Both the position numbers and the translations under genes were made by a program. Below the pieces are notes generated by a model. That model was not told the origin of the DNA, did not search any database, and was given only the letters and a program-made list of their open reading frames with translations. Positions 51,995-60,284 of a stretch of 64,000 nt of DNA are shown here, piece by piece (within the stretch, counting starts at the first letter, position 1; the number at the start of each line of letters is the position of its first letter). Origin of the DNA: Trinickia violacea. GTDB taxonomy: Bacteria > Pseudomonadota > Gammaproteobacteria > Burkholderiales > Burkholderiaceae. The stretch is from positions 1,550,001 through 1,614,000 of the forward strand of contig NZ_CP040077.1 in the NCBI RefSeq assembly GCF_005280735.1. The letters are read 5' to 3'.

Positions 51995-53200
51995 ATGACG
52001 GTGTCTTCCGTGTCGGACTGGCTGCTGGTCCTGCTGTGCTGTGTGGCGACGATCTATGCGGTGATTGCGGCAGCCGCCTTTGCCTTGGGCCCGAGCGTGC
52101 CGCGGCACGGCCGTCGCCGCGGCCGCGCGAGCGCGGCGCTGTCGGTGAGCGTGCTCAAGCCGCTGTGCGGCGCCGAGCCCCGCCTCTACGAGAATCTCGC
52201 GACCTTCTGCGAGCAGGACCATCCGCGCTTCCAGTTGCTCTTCGGCGTGTCCTCGCCGGCCGATCCGGCCATCGCGGTCGTGCGCCGGCTGCAGGCGGCG
52301 TACCCCACGCACGATATCGAGCTGGTCGTCGATTCGCGCGTGTACGGCCAGAACCTGAAGGTGAGCAACCTGATCAACATGGTCTCGCGCGCGAAGCACG
52401 AGGTGATCATCGTGGCCGACAGCGACATCGCGGTCGAGCGCGACTACCTCGAGACCGTCACGGCGCCGCTCGCGGACCGCAATGTCGGCATCGTCACGTG
52501 CTTGTACCGCGCGGTCAGCGTGGGCGGCTTCTGGCCGCGCGTCGGCGCGCTCTTCATCAACGAATGGTTCGCGCCTTCGGTGCGCGTCGCGCACGCGGGC
52601 GGCTCGACCGATTTCGGCTTCGGCGCCACGCTCGCCTTGCGCGCCTCGACGCTCGAGGAAATCGGCGGTTTCGAGTCGTTGAAGGACGATCTCGCCGACG
52701 ACTACTGGCTCGCCGAGCACGTCCGCCGGCTCGGTCTCTCGACGGTGCTCTCCGAGGTGACGGTCGCGACCGACGTCGTCGAGCCGGATCTGGCAACACT
52801 TTGGCTGCGCGAGACGCGCTGGCTGCGCACGATCCGCTCGATCAATCCGCTCGGTTTCGCGTTCCTGTTCATCACGTTCACGACGCCGTGGCTTCTGGCC
52901 GGCGCGCTGCTCGCCCACGGCTTCGAAGGGGTGTTCAGCGGCTCGATGCGCGACATCGTGCTCTTGGCCAGCACCGGCGCGGGTGTGCTCGCGCGTGTCG
53001 CGCTGCATGCGAAGAGCGCGTGGCAAGGCAAGAACGGCACGTTCTGGCGCGATCTGCCGCTCGTGCCGTTGCGCGACGTGCTGCTCGCACTGCAATGGCT
53101 CGTTGCGGCATTCGGCTCGTACGTAGTGTGGCGCGGCGCGCGCGTGCCGGTGGTCGGCGCGACGCGGGCGTCCGTGGTCGAAGGGTCGGACGGTTCGTAA
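51995..53200 (+). CDS. hpnI: Hopanoid biosynthesis glycosyltransferase HpnI
   Basis: A 401-residue GT2-type membrane glycosyltransferase. A first membrane segment (about 8-28) precedes the catalytic domain: SVLKPLCGAEPRLYENLATF, the metal motif VADSDIAVERDYLE, and the acceptor/catalytic region with ETRWLRTIRSINPLG; further segments near the C-terminus. HpnI is known to add N-acetylglucosamine to bacteriohopanetetrol. GGGGGG-rich sequence precedes ATG 51995. First gene of an hpnI-J-K-L cluster. Confidence 0.93.
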   Translation: MTVSSVSDWLLVLLCCVATIYAVIAAAAFALGPSVPRHGRRRGRASAALSVSVLKPLCGAEPRLYENLATFCEQDHPRFQLLFGVSSPADPAIAVVRRLQAAYPTHDIELVVDSRVYGQNLKVSNLINMVSRAKHEVIIVADSDIAVERDYLETVTAPLADRNVGIVTCLYRAVSVGGFWPRVGALFINEWFAPSVRVAHAGGSTDFGFGATLALRASTLEEIGGFESLKDDLADDYWLAEHVRRLGLSTVLSEVTVATDVVEPDLATLWLRETRWLRTIRSINPLGFAFLFITFTTPWLLAGALLAHGFEGVFSGSMRDIVLLASTGAGVLARVALHAKSAWQGKNGTFWRDLPLVPLRDVLLALQWLVAAFGSYVVWRGARVPVVGATRASVVEGSDGS

Positions 53201-53352
53201 GACAGATTCGGAAAGCGGCGGTCGGCGCAGCCGGCCGCCCGAACCTTATCGAGCCTTATCGCGCATCGGTCGCACATAAGGTTCGCATCAGGTTCCTTGG
53301 TTTACAGTTCTCAATCATTTATTCAAGCCCCATGCAAGTTGCCGGAGCATTC

Positions 53353-54774
53353 ATGAAAACGCTGTTTTTGCAGGCCCCGTCCTATGACGGCTTCGATGGC
53401 GGAGCCGGTTCGCGTTACCAGGCGAAGCGCGAGATCCGTTCGTTCTGGTATCCGACATGGCTCGCACAGCCCGCCGCACTGGTGCCGGGCAGCCGCGTGA
53501 TCGATGCGCCCGCCGACGGCATGTCCGTCGAGGAAACGCTCAAGATCGCCGAGCAGTACGACCTCGTCTTCATCCACACGAGCACGCCGTCGTTCCCGAC
53601 GGACGCGATGTTTGCGCAAGACCTGAAGAAGCATAAGCCGTCGATCCTGGTCGGCATGGTCGGCGCGAAGGTGATGGTCGATCCGCACAATTCGCTCACG
53701 GCGACCGAAGCGATCGATTTCGTCTGCCGCGAAGAATTCGACTTCACCTGCAAGGAAATCGCCGAAGGCAAGCCGTTTGCCGAGATCAAGGGCTTGAGCT
53801 GGCGCGCGAAAGACGGCTCGATCGAGCACAACGAAGCGCGCCCGATCCTCGAGAACATGGACGAGCTGCCGTTCGTCGCGCCCGTCTACAAGCGCGATCT
53901 CAAGATCGACAACTACTTCATCGGCTACCTGAACTACCCGTACGTCTCGATCTACACGGGCCGCGGCTGCAAGTCGCGCTGCACGTTCTGCCTGTGGCCG
54001 CAGACGGTCAGCGGCCACCGCTACCGCACGCGCTCGGTCCAGAACGTGCTCGAGGAAGCGAAGTGGATCCGCGACAACATGCCGGAAGTGAAGGAGCTCA
54101 TGTTCGACGACGACACCTTCACCGACGACTTGCCGCGCGCCGAAGCGATCGCGATCGGCCTGGGCAAGCTCGGCATGACGTGGTCGTGCAACGCGAAGGC
54201 GAACGTGCCGTACAAGACGCTCAAGGTCATGAAGGAAAACGGCCTGCGCCTCTTGCTCGTGGGCTTCGAATCCGGCGACGATCAGATCCTCGTGAACATC
54301 AAGAAGGGCGTGCGCACGGACTTCGCGCGCCGCTTCAGCGCGGACTGCAAGAAGCTCGGCATCAAGATCCACGGCACCTTCATCCTCGGCCTGCCGGGCG
54401 AGACGAAGGAAACGATCAAGAAGACGATCGAGTACGCGAAGGAAATCAATCCGCACACGATTCAAGTCTCGCTCGCCGCGCCTTATCCGGGCACGACGCT
54501 CTACAAGCAGGCCGTCGAGAACGGCTGGATGGAAGAGAACAAGACCATCAACCTCGTGAGCAAGGAAGGCGTGCAGCTGGCGGCTATCGGCTACGCGCAT
54601 CTGTCGCGCGACGAGATCTATCACCACCTCGAGCAGTTCTACCGCGAGTTCTACTTCCGCCCGTCGAAGATCTGGGAAATCGTGCGTGAAATGCTGACGA
54701 GCTGGGACATGATGAAGCGGCGTCTGCGCGAAGGCGTCGAGTTCTTCCGCTTCCTGCGCGCGCACGAGGCGTAA
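53353..54774 (+). CDS. hpnJ: Hopanoid radical SAM protein HpnJ
   Basis: A 473-residue radical SAM enzyme with a B12-binding-like N-terminal domain. The [4Fe-4S] motif is GCKSRCTFCLWPQTVSGHRY (CxxxCxxC). FMNH-independent radical chemistry converts the glucosamine of bacteriohopanetetrol to the cyclitol ether (established for HpnJ). FLQAPSYDGFDGGAGSRYQA is the conserved start; ATG 53353 is preceded by GGAG. A 152-base gap from hpnI is longer than the other gaps in the cluster, so a second promoter is possible. Confidence 0.95.
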   Translation: MKTLFLQAPSYDGFDGGAGSRYQAKREIRSFWYPTWLAQPAALVPGSRVIDAPADGMSVEETLKIAEQYDLVFIHTSTPSFPTDAMFAQDLKKHKPSILVGMVGAKVMVDPHNSLTATEAIDFVCREEFDFTCKEIAEGKPFAEIKGLSWRAKDGSIEHNEARPILENMDELPFVAPVYKRDLKIDNYFIGYLNYPYVSIYTGRGCKSRCTFCLWPQTVSGHRYRTRSVQNVLEEAKWIRDNMPEVKELMFDDDTFTDDLPRAEAIAIGLGKLGMTWSCNAKANVPYKTLKVMKENGLRLLLVGFESGDDQILVNIKKGVRTDFARRFSADCKKLGIKIHGTFILGLPGETKETIKKTIEYAKEINPHTIQVSLAAPYPGTTLYKQAVENGWMEENKTINLVSKEGVQLAAIGYAHLSRDEIYHHLEQFYREFYFRPSKIWEIVREMLTSWDMMKRRLREGVEFFRFLRAHEA

Positions 54775-54780
54775 AGCGGG

Positions 54781-55680
54781 ATGTCTTCGACGGGACCGGT
54801 GCCAACGTTGCCGGCATCGGCTGAGCGCGCGCTCATCTTCACGGCCGACGACTTCGGCCTGCATGAGCGCGTGAATGCGGCGGTCGCGCGTGCGCATCGC
54901 GATGGCGTGCTCACCGCGGCGAGCTTGATGGTGAGCGCGCCGGCAGCGCAGGATGCGGTCGAGCGCGCACGCGCGCTGCCGAGCCTGCGCGTCGGGCTGC
55001 ACCTCGTGCTCGCCGACGGCGCGGCCACTTTGCCGCACACGGCGATCCCGGCGCTCGTCGGCCCCGACGGTCGCTTCGGCGACAACATGGTGCGCGACGG
55101 CTTCCGGTTCTTCTTCCTTCCTCACGTGCGCGCCCAGCTCGCCCGCGAGATCCGCGCACAGTTCGAAGCGTTTGCCGCGACCGGGTTGCTGCTCGATCAC
55201 GTCAACACGCACAAGCATTTCCATCTGCATCCGACGGTGTTGTCTCTGATCCTGTCGATCGGCCGCGAATACGGGCTCGCCGCCGTGCGGCTGCCCGCCG
55301 AGGCCAACGAGCCGTGGTGGATCAAGCCGTGGATCGCGCTCGTGCGCTCGCGCCTCGCGCGCGCCGGGATCGCGCACAACGACTACGTCGTCGGCATCGC
55401 GAACACGGGCGGTATGGACGAAGCCGTGCTGCTCGACGCGATCGCGCGCCTGCCGCGCGGCGTCGGCGAGATCTACTGCCATCCGGCGGAGGCGGGTGAG
55501 GCGCTGACGCCCTCGATGCACGCCTACCGCCATGCCGACGAACTCGACGCGCTGCTCTCGCCGCGCGTCGCGGCGGCGCTCGTTGCGGCCGGCGTCGGCC
55601 CGGGTTTGCGCGGCGGCTTCGCCGACGTGTTCGGCAAAGGCCGGGCCCCGGCAGCCGTTCAAGGAGCCCGCGCGTCATGA
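54781..55680 (+). CDS. hpnK: Hopanoid deacetylase HpnK (ChbG/YdjC family)
   Basis: A 299-residue YdjC-type deacetylase that removes the acetyl group of the N-acetylglucosaminyl hopanoid. Metal motif FTADDFGLHERVNAAV (Asp-Asp) and DHVNTHKHFHLHPTVLSLIL (His triad) are complete; EIYCHPAEAGE is the C-terminal conserved segment. It starts 6 bases after hpnJ. The next gene's ATG overlaps its stop. Confidence 0.94.
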   Translation: MSSTGPVPTLPASAERALIFTADDFGLHERVNAAVARAHRDGVLTAASLMVSAPAAQDAVERARALPSLRVGLHLVLADGAATLPHTAIPALVGPDGRFGDNMVRDGFRFFFLPHVRAQLAREIRAQFEAFAATGLLLDHVNTHKHFHLHPTVLSLILSIGREYGLAAVRLPAEANEPWWIKPWIALVRSRLARAGIAHNDYVVGIANTGGMDEAVLLDAIARLPRGVGEIYCHPAEAGEALTPSMHAYRHADELDALLSPRVAAALVAAGVGPGLRGGFADVFGKGRAPAAVQGARAS

Positions 55681-56738
55681 TGGCGTGGGTCAAGCGCGCC
55701 GGCTGGCCGGTCGGCATCGCGATCCTGATCGCGCTCGTGTTGCGCGAAGGCGTCGGCGACGTGATGCACGTGATCGGCCAAGCCGGATTCGTGCTGCTCT
55801 GGCTCGTGCCGTTCCATGCGCTGCCGCTCCTGCTCGATGCGTACGCCTGGCATTTGCTGCTCGCGCGTCGCGCGTCGCTCCCTTTCCTCTGGTGGATCGC
55901 GACCGTGCGCGAAGCGGTGTCGCGGCTGCTGCCCTCGGCGGGCATCGGCGGCGAGATCGTCGGCATCCGGCTGGCGCGCTGGCGCGTGCGCGATGCGAGC
56001 TTCGTCACCGCATCGGTGATTGTCGAAGTGCTGGTGACGATCGCGGTTCAGTATGCGTTCTCGGCGCTCGGGCTCGTGCTCATCATCGCGTCCACGCAGG
56101 GTGGCGGCGCGACGTCGATCGGTCTCGCGCTGCTGTTATCGCTGCCGTTGCCCGTGCTCGCCGTTCTGCTCTTGCGTCGCGGCGGCGTGTTCCATGCCAT
56201 CGAGCGCTTCGCGGCGCGCGTGCTCGGCAGCGAGCATCGTTTGCTGCAAGGCATCGACGGCAAGCGCCTCGATGCGGAGATCGACGCCTTGATGTGCCAG
56301 ACGGGCCTCGTGTTCCGCTCGTTCCTCTGGCAGCTCTCCGGCTACGTGATCGGCGCGCTCGAAACCTACTGGGCGCTCGCGATGCTGGGCCATCCGGTGT
56401 CGATCGGCGGCGCGCTCGCGATCGAAGCGCTGACGCAGGCCGTGCGCCACGCCGCGTTCATCGTGCCGGCCGGGCTCGGCATTCAGGAAGTCGCGGTGGT
56501 GCTGCTCGCCCAGATGTTCGGCGTCAATCACGACGTCGCGCTCTCGCTTGCGCTCGTCAAGCGGATGCGCGAGGTGCTGTTCGGCTGCCTCGCGCTCGGT
56601 TCGTGGCAGCTCGCCGAGCTGCGCCGCACCCGCCGGCAGGCGCTCGCGCAGGCGGACGAGCACGTGCCGGCTGTCGTGCCTACTGTCGTGGCGGTCAGCG
56701 GCGCCGGCCGCGAGCCCGAAGCCGAATCGACGCGCTGA
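55677..56738 (+). CDS. hpnL: HpnL-type membrane protein (lysylphosphatidylglycerol synthase TM family)
   Basis: A 353-residue polytopic protein with about eight membrane segments. ATVREAVSRLLPSAGIGGEI and IEALTQAVRHAAFIVPAGLG followed by IQEVAVVLLAQMFG are the flippase-like UPF0104/HpnL signatures. HpnL proteins are proposed to move hopanoids between membranes. The ATG overlaps the hpnK stop (ATGA), so it is translationally coupled. Last gene of the cluster. Confidence 0.92.
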   Translation: MMAWVKRAGWPVGIAILIALVLREGVGDVMHVIGQAGFVLLWLVPFHALPLLLDAYAWHLLLARRASLPFLWWIATVREAVSRLLPSAGIGGEIVGIRLARWRVRDASFVTASVIVEVLVTIAVQYAFSALGLVLIIASTQGGGATSIGLALLLSLPLPVLAVLLLRRGGVFHAIERFAARVLGSEHRLLQGIDGKRLDAEIDALMCQTGLVFRSFLWQLSGYVIGALETYWALAMLGHPVSIGGALAIEALTQAVRHAAFIVPAGLGIQEVAVVLLAQMFGVNHDVALSLALVKRMREVLFGCLALGSWQLAELRRTRRQALAQADEHVPAVVPTVVAVSGAGREPEAESTR

Positions 56739-56969
56739 GCCTTCGCGCCGCGCGACCCGGCCGGCCGCGTTCGGGGCTTGGCCCGCGCCGCGCCAAGCAT
56801 CCGGAAAACATTACCGTTCGAACAGCGAAATAATCATCTGATTCGGTGTAAACACTCTCTGGTTGCAAGGCGGCGATACGTCTACATTGAGTTCACTGGA
56901 CACGACATCGCACACATCGCATTAAGGCTAGACGACCGCGAGCAGAGGTCACATCCGAGGGGAGTGCGC

Positions 56970-57116
56970 ATGGGCGAGGACGCTTCGGTTCTCGCCGCCG
57001 CACGCGGAAGACGCTGCGATTTTCTTGACGCCGATCGGCCCTGTGTCCAGCCAGTTTTGCCGACGTATTTTTTGCGTCGCGCTTCAAAGCGCTTACCGGC
57101 CGCCTACGTTATGTGA
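56970..57116 (+). CDS. Candidate small protein, 48 aa
   Basis: ATG 56970 stands 6 bases after GGGGAG, and the frame ends at TGA 57114-57116 inside the loop of a rho-independent terminator. The product begins MGEDASVLAAARGRRCDFLD and is basic toward the end. Third-position GC bias is weak compared with nearby genes, so coding is doubtful; an untranslated small RNA is the main alternative. Confidence 0.3.
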   Translation: MGEDASVLAAARGRRCDFLDADRPCVQPVLPTYFLRRASKRLPAAYVM

Positions 57117-57134
57117 CGGCCGGTTTCGTTTTTT
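57095..57134 (+). terminator. Rho-independent terminator
   Basis: ACCGGCCG (57095-57102) and CGGCCGGT (57117-57124) make a perfect 8-bp stem with a 14-base loop, followed by TTTCGTTTTTT. It acts on rightward transcripts, from hpnL or from a separate short transcript in the gap. Confidence 0.8.
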
Positions 57135-57197
57135 CGGCAGGCGCAACCCGGCCAGCCGTTATCCTATGGGCCATGACGAGCCCTAATCTCCATACCG

Positions 57198-57767
57198 ATG
57201 CGAATCCGTAGCCAAGCGCGTAACCGGCTCCTCACCGCCGCTGTGCTGTGCGCGTCGCTGGCGCTCACCGCATGCAACGATCGACAAAGCGACCTCGCCG
57301 TGCAAAGACTCAAAGACTGGTTCAACTCGATCAAACCGGAATCGATGCTGCTGCGAGGGCTGACGCCCGGCGTCACGACCGAAGCCCAGATCCGCGACCA
57401 GATGGGACGCCCCGAGACGGAGCGCGACTTTCCCAGCGGCGCCAAACGCCTGGAATATCCGCGCGGCCCGGCGGGCCTCAAAACCTTCATGGTCGATATC
57501 GGCCCCGACGGCCGGCTGAAGGCGATCACGCAGGTGCTGACGGCCGCCAACTTCGCCAAGATCCACGCCGGCATGAGCGAGGACGAAGTCCGCGAGCTGC
57601 TCGGCAAGCCGAGCGAAATCGCCGTCTATCCGCTCAAACCGGAGACCGTGTGGAGCTGGCACTGGTTCGAAGGCGGCGTCGATCAGGATGCGTATTTCAA
57701 CGTGCACTTCGCGCCGGACGGCCTCGTGTACACGACCTCGCGCTCGGACGTGATCCGCGGGCGCTGA
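57198..57767 (+). CDS. OmlA/SmpA (BamE-like) outer membrane lipoprotein
   Basis: A 189-residue lipoprotein: signal LLTAAVLCASLALTACNDRQ with the lipobox LTAC (Cys about residue 26). Two BamE-type repeats follow: LLRGLTPGVTTEAQIRDQMG and FAKIHAGMSEDEVRELLGKP, each with the Gly/helix pattern of the SmpA_OmlA domain. It is longer than classical BamE (about 110 residues) because of the repeat, so it is a paralog and not necessarily a BAM complex subunit. The binding site ahead of ATG 57198 is weak. Monocistronic. Confidence 0.85.
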   Translation: MRIRSQARNRLLTAAVLCASLALTACNDRQSDLAVQRLKDWFNSIKPESMLLRGLTPGVTTEAQIRDQMGRPETERDFPSGAKRLEYPRGPAGLKTFMVDIGPDGRLKAITQVLTAANFAKIHAGMSEDEVRELLGKPSEIAVYPLKPETVWSWHWFEGGVDQDAYFNVHFAPDGLVYTTSRSDVIRGR

Positions 57768-57799
57768 ATATCGAAAAAGCGACCCAAAACGTGTAAAAA

Positions 57800-57820
57800 C
57801 GCGGCGCGGGTAGCGCCGCG
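57800..57820. terminator. GC-rich hairpin after the lipoprotein gene
   Basis: CGCGGCGC (57800-57807) and GCGCCGCG (57813-57820) pair perfectly with a 5-base loop, 33 bases after the OmlA-like stop. The flanking A-run (57795-57799) makes it a better terminator for leftward transcripts than for rightward ones. Confidence 0.5.
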
Positions 57821-58031
57821 AACCCCGAGGCGTACCGGTCGGCCAACACCGAAATCACCGTTGCCACGGGCATTTGCCGTCCGTCCCTGCAGCGGTTCGC
57901 GGCATGCTGCGCCGCAACACGGCCATCCCTTTCGGTTTGAGCAATTTAATTTCGCTTGCGAGTATCCGCGCCAGGCCGCAGCACCGCTTCGGCCCACCCA
58001 ACCCAACTCCCAACAACAGACGGAGACGCGC

Positions 58032-58721
58032 GTGTTCCTCTACGGCTTTGGCCCGGTGCTGCTGGCCGGCACGATACAGACGATCGAGCTGTCGGCGCTG
58101 TCGCTGGCGGTGGCGGTGCTGCTGGGTCTCATCGGCGCGGTGGCGAAGCTCTCGCACAACCGCGCGTTGCGGTCCACGGCGACCGCCTATACGACGCTGA
58201 TCCGCTCGGTGCCCGATCTGGTCCTGATGCTGCTGCTGTTCTACAGCATCCAGATCGCGGTGAATCAGATGACCGATGCGCTCGGCTGGAATCAGATCGA
58301 CATCGATCCGTTCCTCGCCGGCGTGATCACGCTTGGCTTCATCTATGGCGCCTACTTCACCGAGACGTTCCGCGGCGCGTTTCTTTCCGTGCCGCGCGGC
58401 CAGCTCGAGGCGGGCAGCGCGTACGGCATGAGCGGCATCCGCGTGTTCATGCGGATCATGTTCCCGCAGATGATGCGCTTCGCGCTGCCGGGCATCGGCA
58501 ACAACTGGCAGGTGCTCGTGAAGGCGACGGCGTTGGTGTCGATCATCGGCCTGGCCGACGTCGTCAAGGCAGCCCAGGACGCCGGCAAGAGCACCTTCAA
58601 CATGTTCTTTTTCATCCTCGTTGCGGCGCTCATCTACCTCGCGATCACGACGGTGTCGAACCTCGTGCTCATGTGGCTCGAAAAGCGCTATTCCATCGGC
58701 GTGAGGCACGCGGAACTATGA
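58032..58721 (+). CDS. hisQ: Basic amino acid ABC transporter permease (HisQ/AotQ-like)
   Basis: A 229-residue inner-membrane permease with five segments and the EAA loop AGSAYGMSGIRVFMRIMFPQ. VLLAGTIQTIELSALSLAVA and TLIRSVPDLVLMLLLFY are typical of HisQ/AotQ. The start is GTG 58032, after CGGAGA. It forms a unit with the next two genes, but no binding protein is encoded in front. Position ahead of an ArgR-like regulator and AST genes points to arginine/ornithine uptake. Confidence 0.92.
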   Translation: MFLYGFGPVLLAGTIQTIELSALSLAVAVLLGLIGAVAKLSHNRALRSTATAYTTLIRSVPDLVLMLLLFYSIQIAVNQMTDALGWNQIDIDPFLAGVITLGFIYGAYFTETFRGAFLSVPRGQLEAGSAYGMSGIRVFMRIMFPQMMRFALPGIGNNWQVLVKATALVSIIGLADVVKAAQDAGKSTFNMFFFILVAALIYLAITTVSNLVLMWLEKRYSIGVRHAEL

Positions 58722-59431
58722 TCGAGATCCTTTCGCAATTCGGGCAGGCGTTCCTCTACTGGGACGGCCAGCGCTTCTCCGGGCTCGCCGTGACGGCATG
58801 GCTGCTGGTGGCGTCGATTGCCATCGGTTTCGTGATGGCGGTGCCGCTCGCGGTGGCGCGCGTGTCGAAGAAGCGCTGGCTCTCGACGCCGGTGCGTCTC
58901 TACACCTACGTCTTTCGCGGCACGCCGCTCTACGTGCAGCTGCTCCTGATTTACACGGGCGTCTACAGCCTCGAAGTCGTGCGCTCGCACGAACTGCTCG
59001 ACGCGTTTTTCCGCAGCGGCTTTCACTGCGCGATTCTCGCGTTCGCGCTGAACACCGGCGCCTATACGACGGAGATTTTCGCGGGCGCGATCAAGGCGAC
59101 GAACTACGGCGAGATCGAGGCGGCGCGCGCCTACGGAATGGGGTGGTTCACGATGTACCGCCGCATCATCCTGCCGTCGGCCTTGCGCCGGGCGCTGCCG
59201 TTGTACAGTAACGAGGTGATCCTGATGCTGCACGCGACCACCGTCGCCTTCACGGCCACCGTGCCGGACATCCTGAAGGTCGCACGCGACGCCAATTCGG
59301 CCACGTACATGTCGTTTCAGGCGTTCGGCATCGCCGCATTGATCTATCTTGCTGTATCGTTCGCACTCGTCGCGGCGTTCAGGCGCGCTGAAAAGCACTG
59401 GCTCGCGTATCTGGCCGTCGGCCGCCACTGA
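58718..59431 (+). CDS. hisM: Basic amino acid ABC transporter permease (HisM/AotM-like)
   Basis: A 237-residue permease, partner of the preceding protein. EAARAYGMGWFTMYRRIILP is the EAA loop that contacts the ATPase; TYVFRGTPLYVQLLLIYTGV is the conserved HisM segment. ATG 58718 overlaps the hisQ stop (ATGA). Predicted five membrane segments. Together with HisQ it should form the heterodimeric channel. Confidence 0.94.
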   Translation: MIEILSQFGQAFLYWDGQRFSGLAVTAWLLVASIAIGFVMAVPLAVARVSKKRWLSTPVRLYTYVFRGTPLYVQLLLIYTGVYSLEVVRSHELLDAFFRSGFHCAILAFALNTGAYTTEIFAGAIKATNYGEIEAARAYGMGWFTMYRRIILPSALRRALPLYSNEVILMLHATTVAFTATVPDILKVARDANSATYMSFQAFGIAALIYLAVSFALVAAFRRAEKHWLAYLAVGRH

Positions 59432-59446
59432 AATATTCGGGAGAGC

Positions 59447-60241
59447 ATGGTGTCCCAGACCAATCCATCCGCCGCCGTCAAACTTTCGGCGCTCGACATC
59501 CACAAGCGCTTCGGCGACAACGAAGTGCTCAAGGGCGTGACGCTGAACGCGAAGGCCGGCGACGTCATCAGCATCATCGGCGCATCCGGCTCGGGCAAGA
59601 GCACGTTTCTGCGCTGCATCAACTTTCTCGAGCGGCCGAACGCGGGGCAGATCGTCGTCGACGGCGAGGCCGTGAAGACCAAGACCGATCGCGCGGGTAA
59701 TCTCGAGGTCGCCGATCACAAGCAGCTGCAGCGCATCCGCACCAAGCTCTCGATGGTGTTCCAGCACTTCAATCTGTGGGCGCACATGAACGTGCTCGAG
59801 AACGTGATCGAAGCGCCGATCCACGTGCTCGGCGTGCCGCGCAAGGAAGCCGAGGAACGCGCGCGCCAGTATCTGGAGAAGGTGGGGCTCGCGCCGCGCG
59901 TCGAGAAGCAATATCCGTCGCATCTGTCGGGCGGCCAGCAGCAGCGCGTCGCGATTGCGCGCGCGCTCGCGATGAACCCCGACGTGATGCTGTTCGACGA
60001 GCCGACTTCGGCGCTCGATCCGGAGCTCGTCGGCGAAGTGCTGAAGGTGATGCAGAAGCTCGCCGAGGAAGGCCGCACGATGATCGTCGTGACGCACGAG
60101 ATGGGCTTCGCGCGCAACGTGTCGAACCACGTGATGTTCCTGCATCAAGGGCGCACCGAGGAAGAGGGCGATCCGAAGATCGTGCTTACGCAGCCCACGA
60201 GCGAGCGCTTGAAGCAGTTCCTCTCGGGCAGCCTGAAGTAA
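59447..60241 (+). CDS. hisP: Basic amino acid ABC transporter ATPase (HisP/AotP-like)
   Basis: A 264-residue ATPase. Walker A GASGSGKST, signature LSGGQQQRVAIARAL, Walker B VMLFDEPTSALD and switch His in VVTHEMGFARNVSNHVMFLH are intact. The insertion VKTKTDRAGNLEVADHKQLQ between Walker A and the Q-loop is typical of HisP/AotP. It starts 15 bases after hisM. It supplies energy for uptake of arginine, ornithine or histidine. Confidence 0.95.
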   Translation: MVSQTNPSAAVKLSALDIHKRFGDNEVLKGVTLNAKAGDVISIIGASGSGKSTFLRCINFLERPNAGQIVVDGEAVKTKTDRAGNLEVADHKQLQRIRTKLSMVFQHFNLWAHMNVLENVIEAPIHVLGVPRKEAEERARQYLEKVGLAPRVEKQYPSHLSGGQQQRVAIARALAMNPDVMLFDEPTSALDPELVGEVLKVMQKLAEEGRTMIVVTHEMGFARNVSNHVMFLHQGRTEEEGDPKIVLTQPTSERLKQFLSGSLK

Positions 60242-60284
60242 GCGGCGTGCCCGGTTCCATGCAGGACGCCGTACTTCTCTTGCC

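Larger units (their letters stand above)
56739..57197. other. Intergenic region with a possible short transcript
   Basis: A 459-base gap after hpnL. Its right half ends in a good terminator (57095-57134) 357 bases beyond hpnL, implying something transcribed inside the gap. A 48-codon frame with a GGGGAG site is listed separately; a small RNA is equally possible. Confidence 0.45.

Noticed and set aside
51672..51998. 108-codon frame ahead of hpnI
   Set aside because: Composition and codon use look random, the start has no binding site, and it includes the AT-rich promoter-like region; only the last 27 codons were kept as a speculative leader.
53323..55662. 779-codon open frame on the minus strand
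   Set aside because: It lies opposite hpnJ and hpnK and has low-complexity Arg/Val/Asp composition without motifs.
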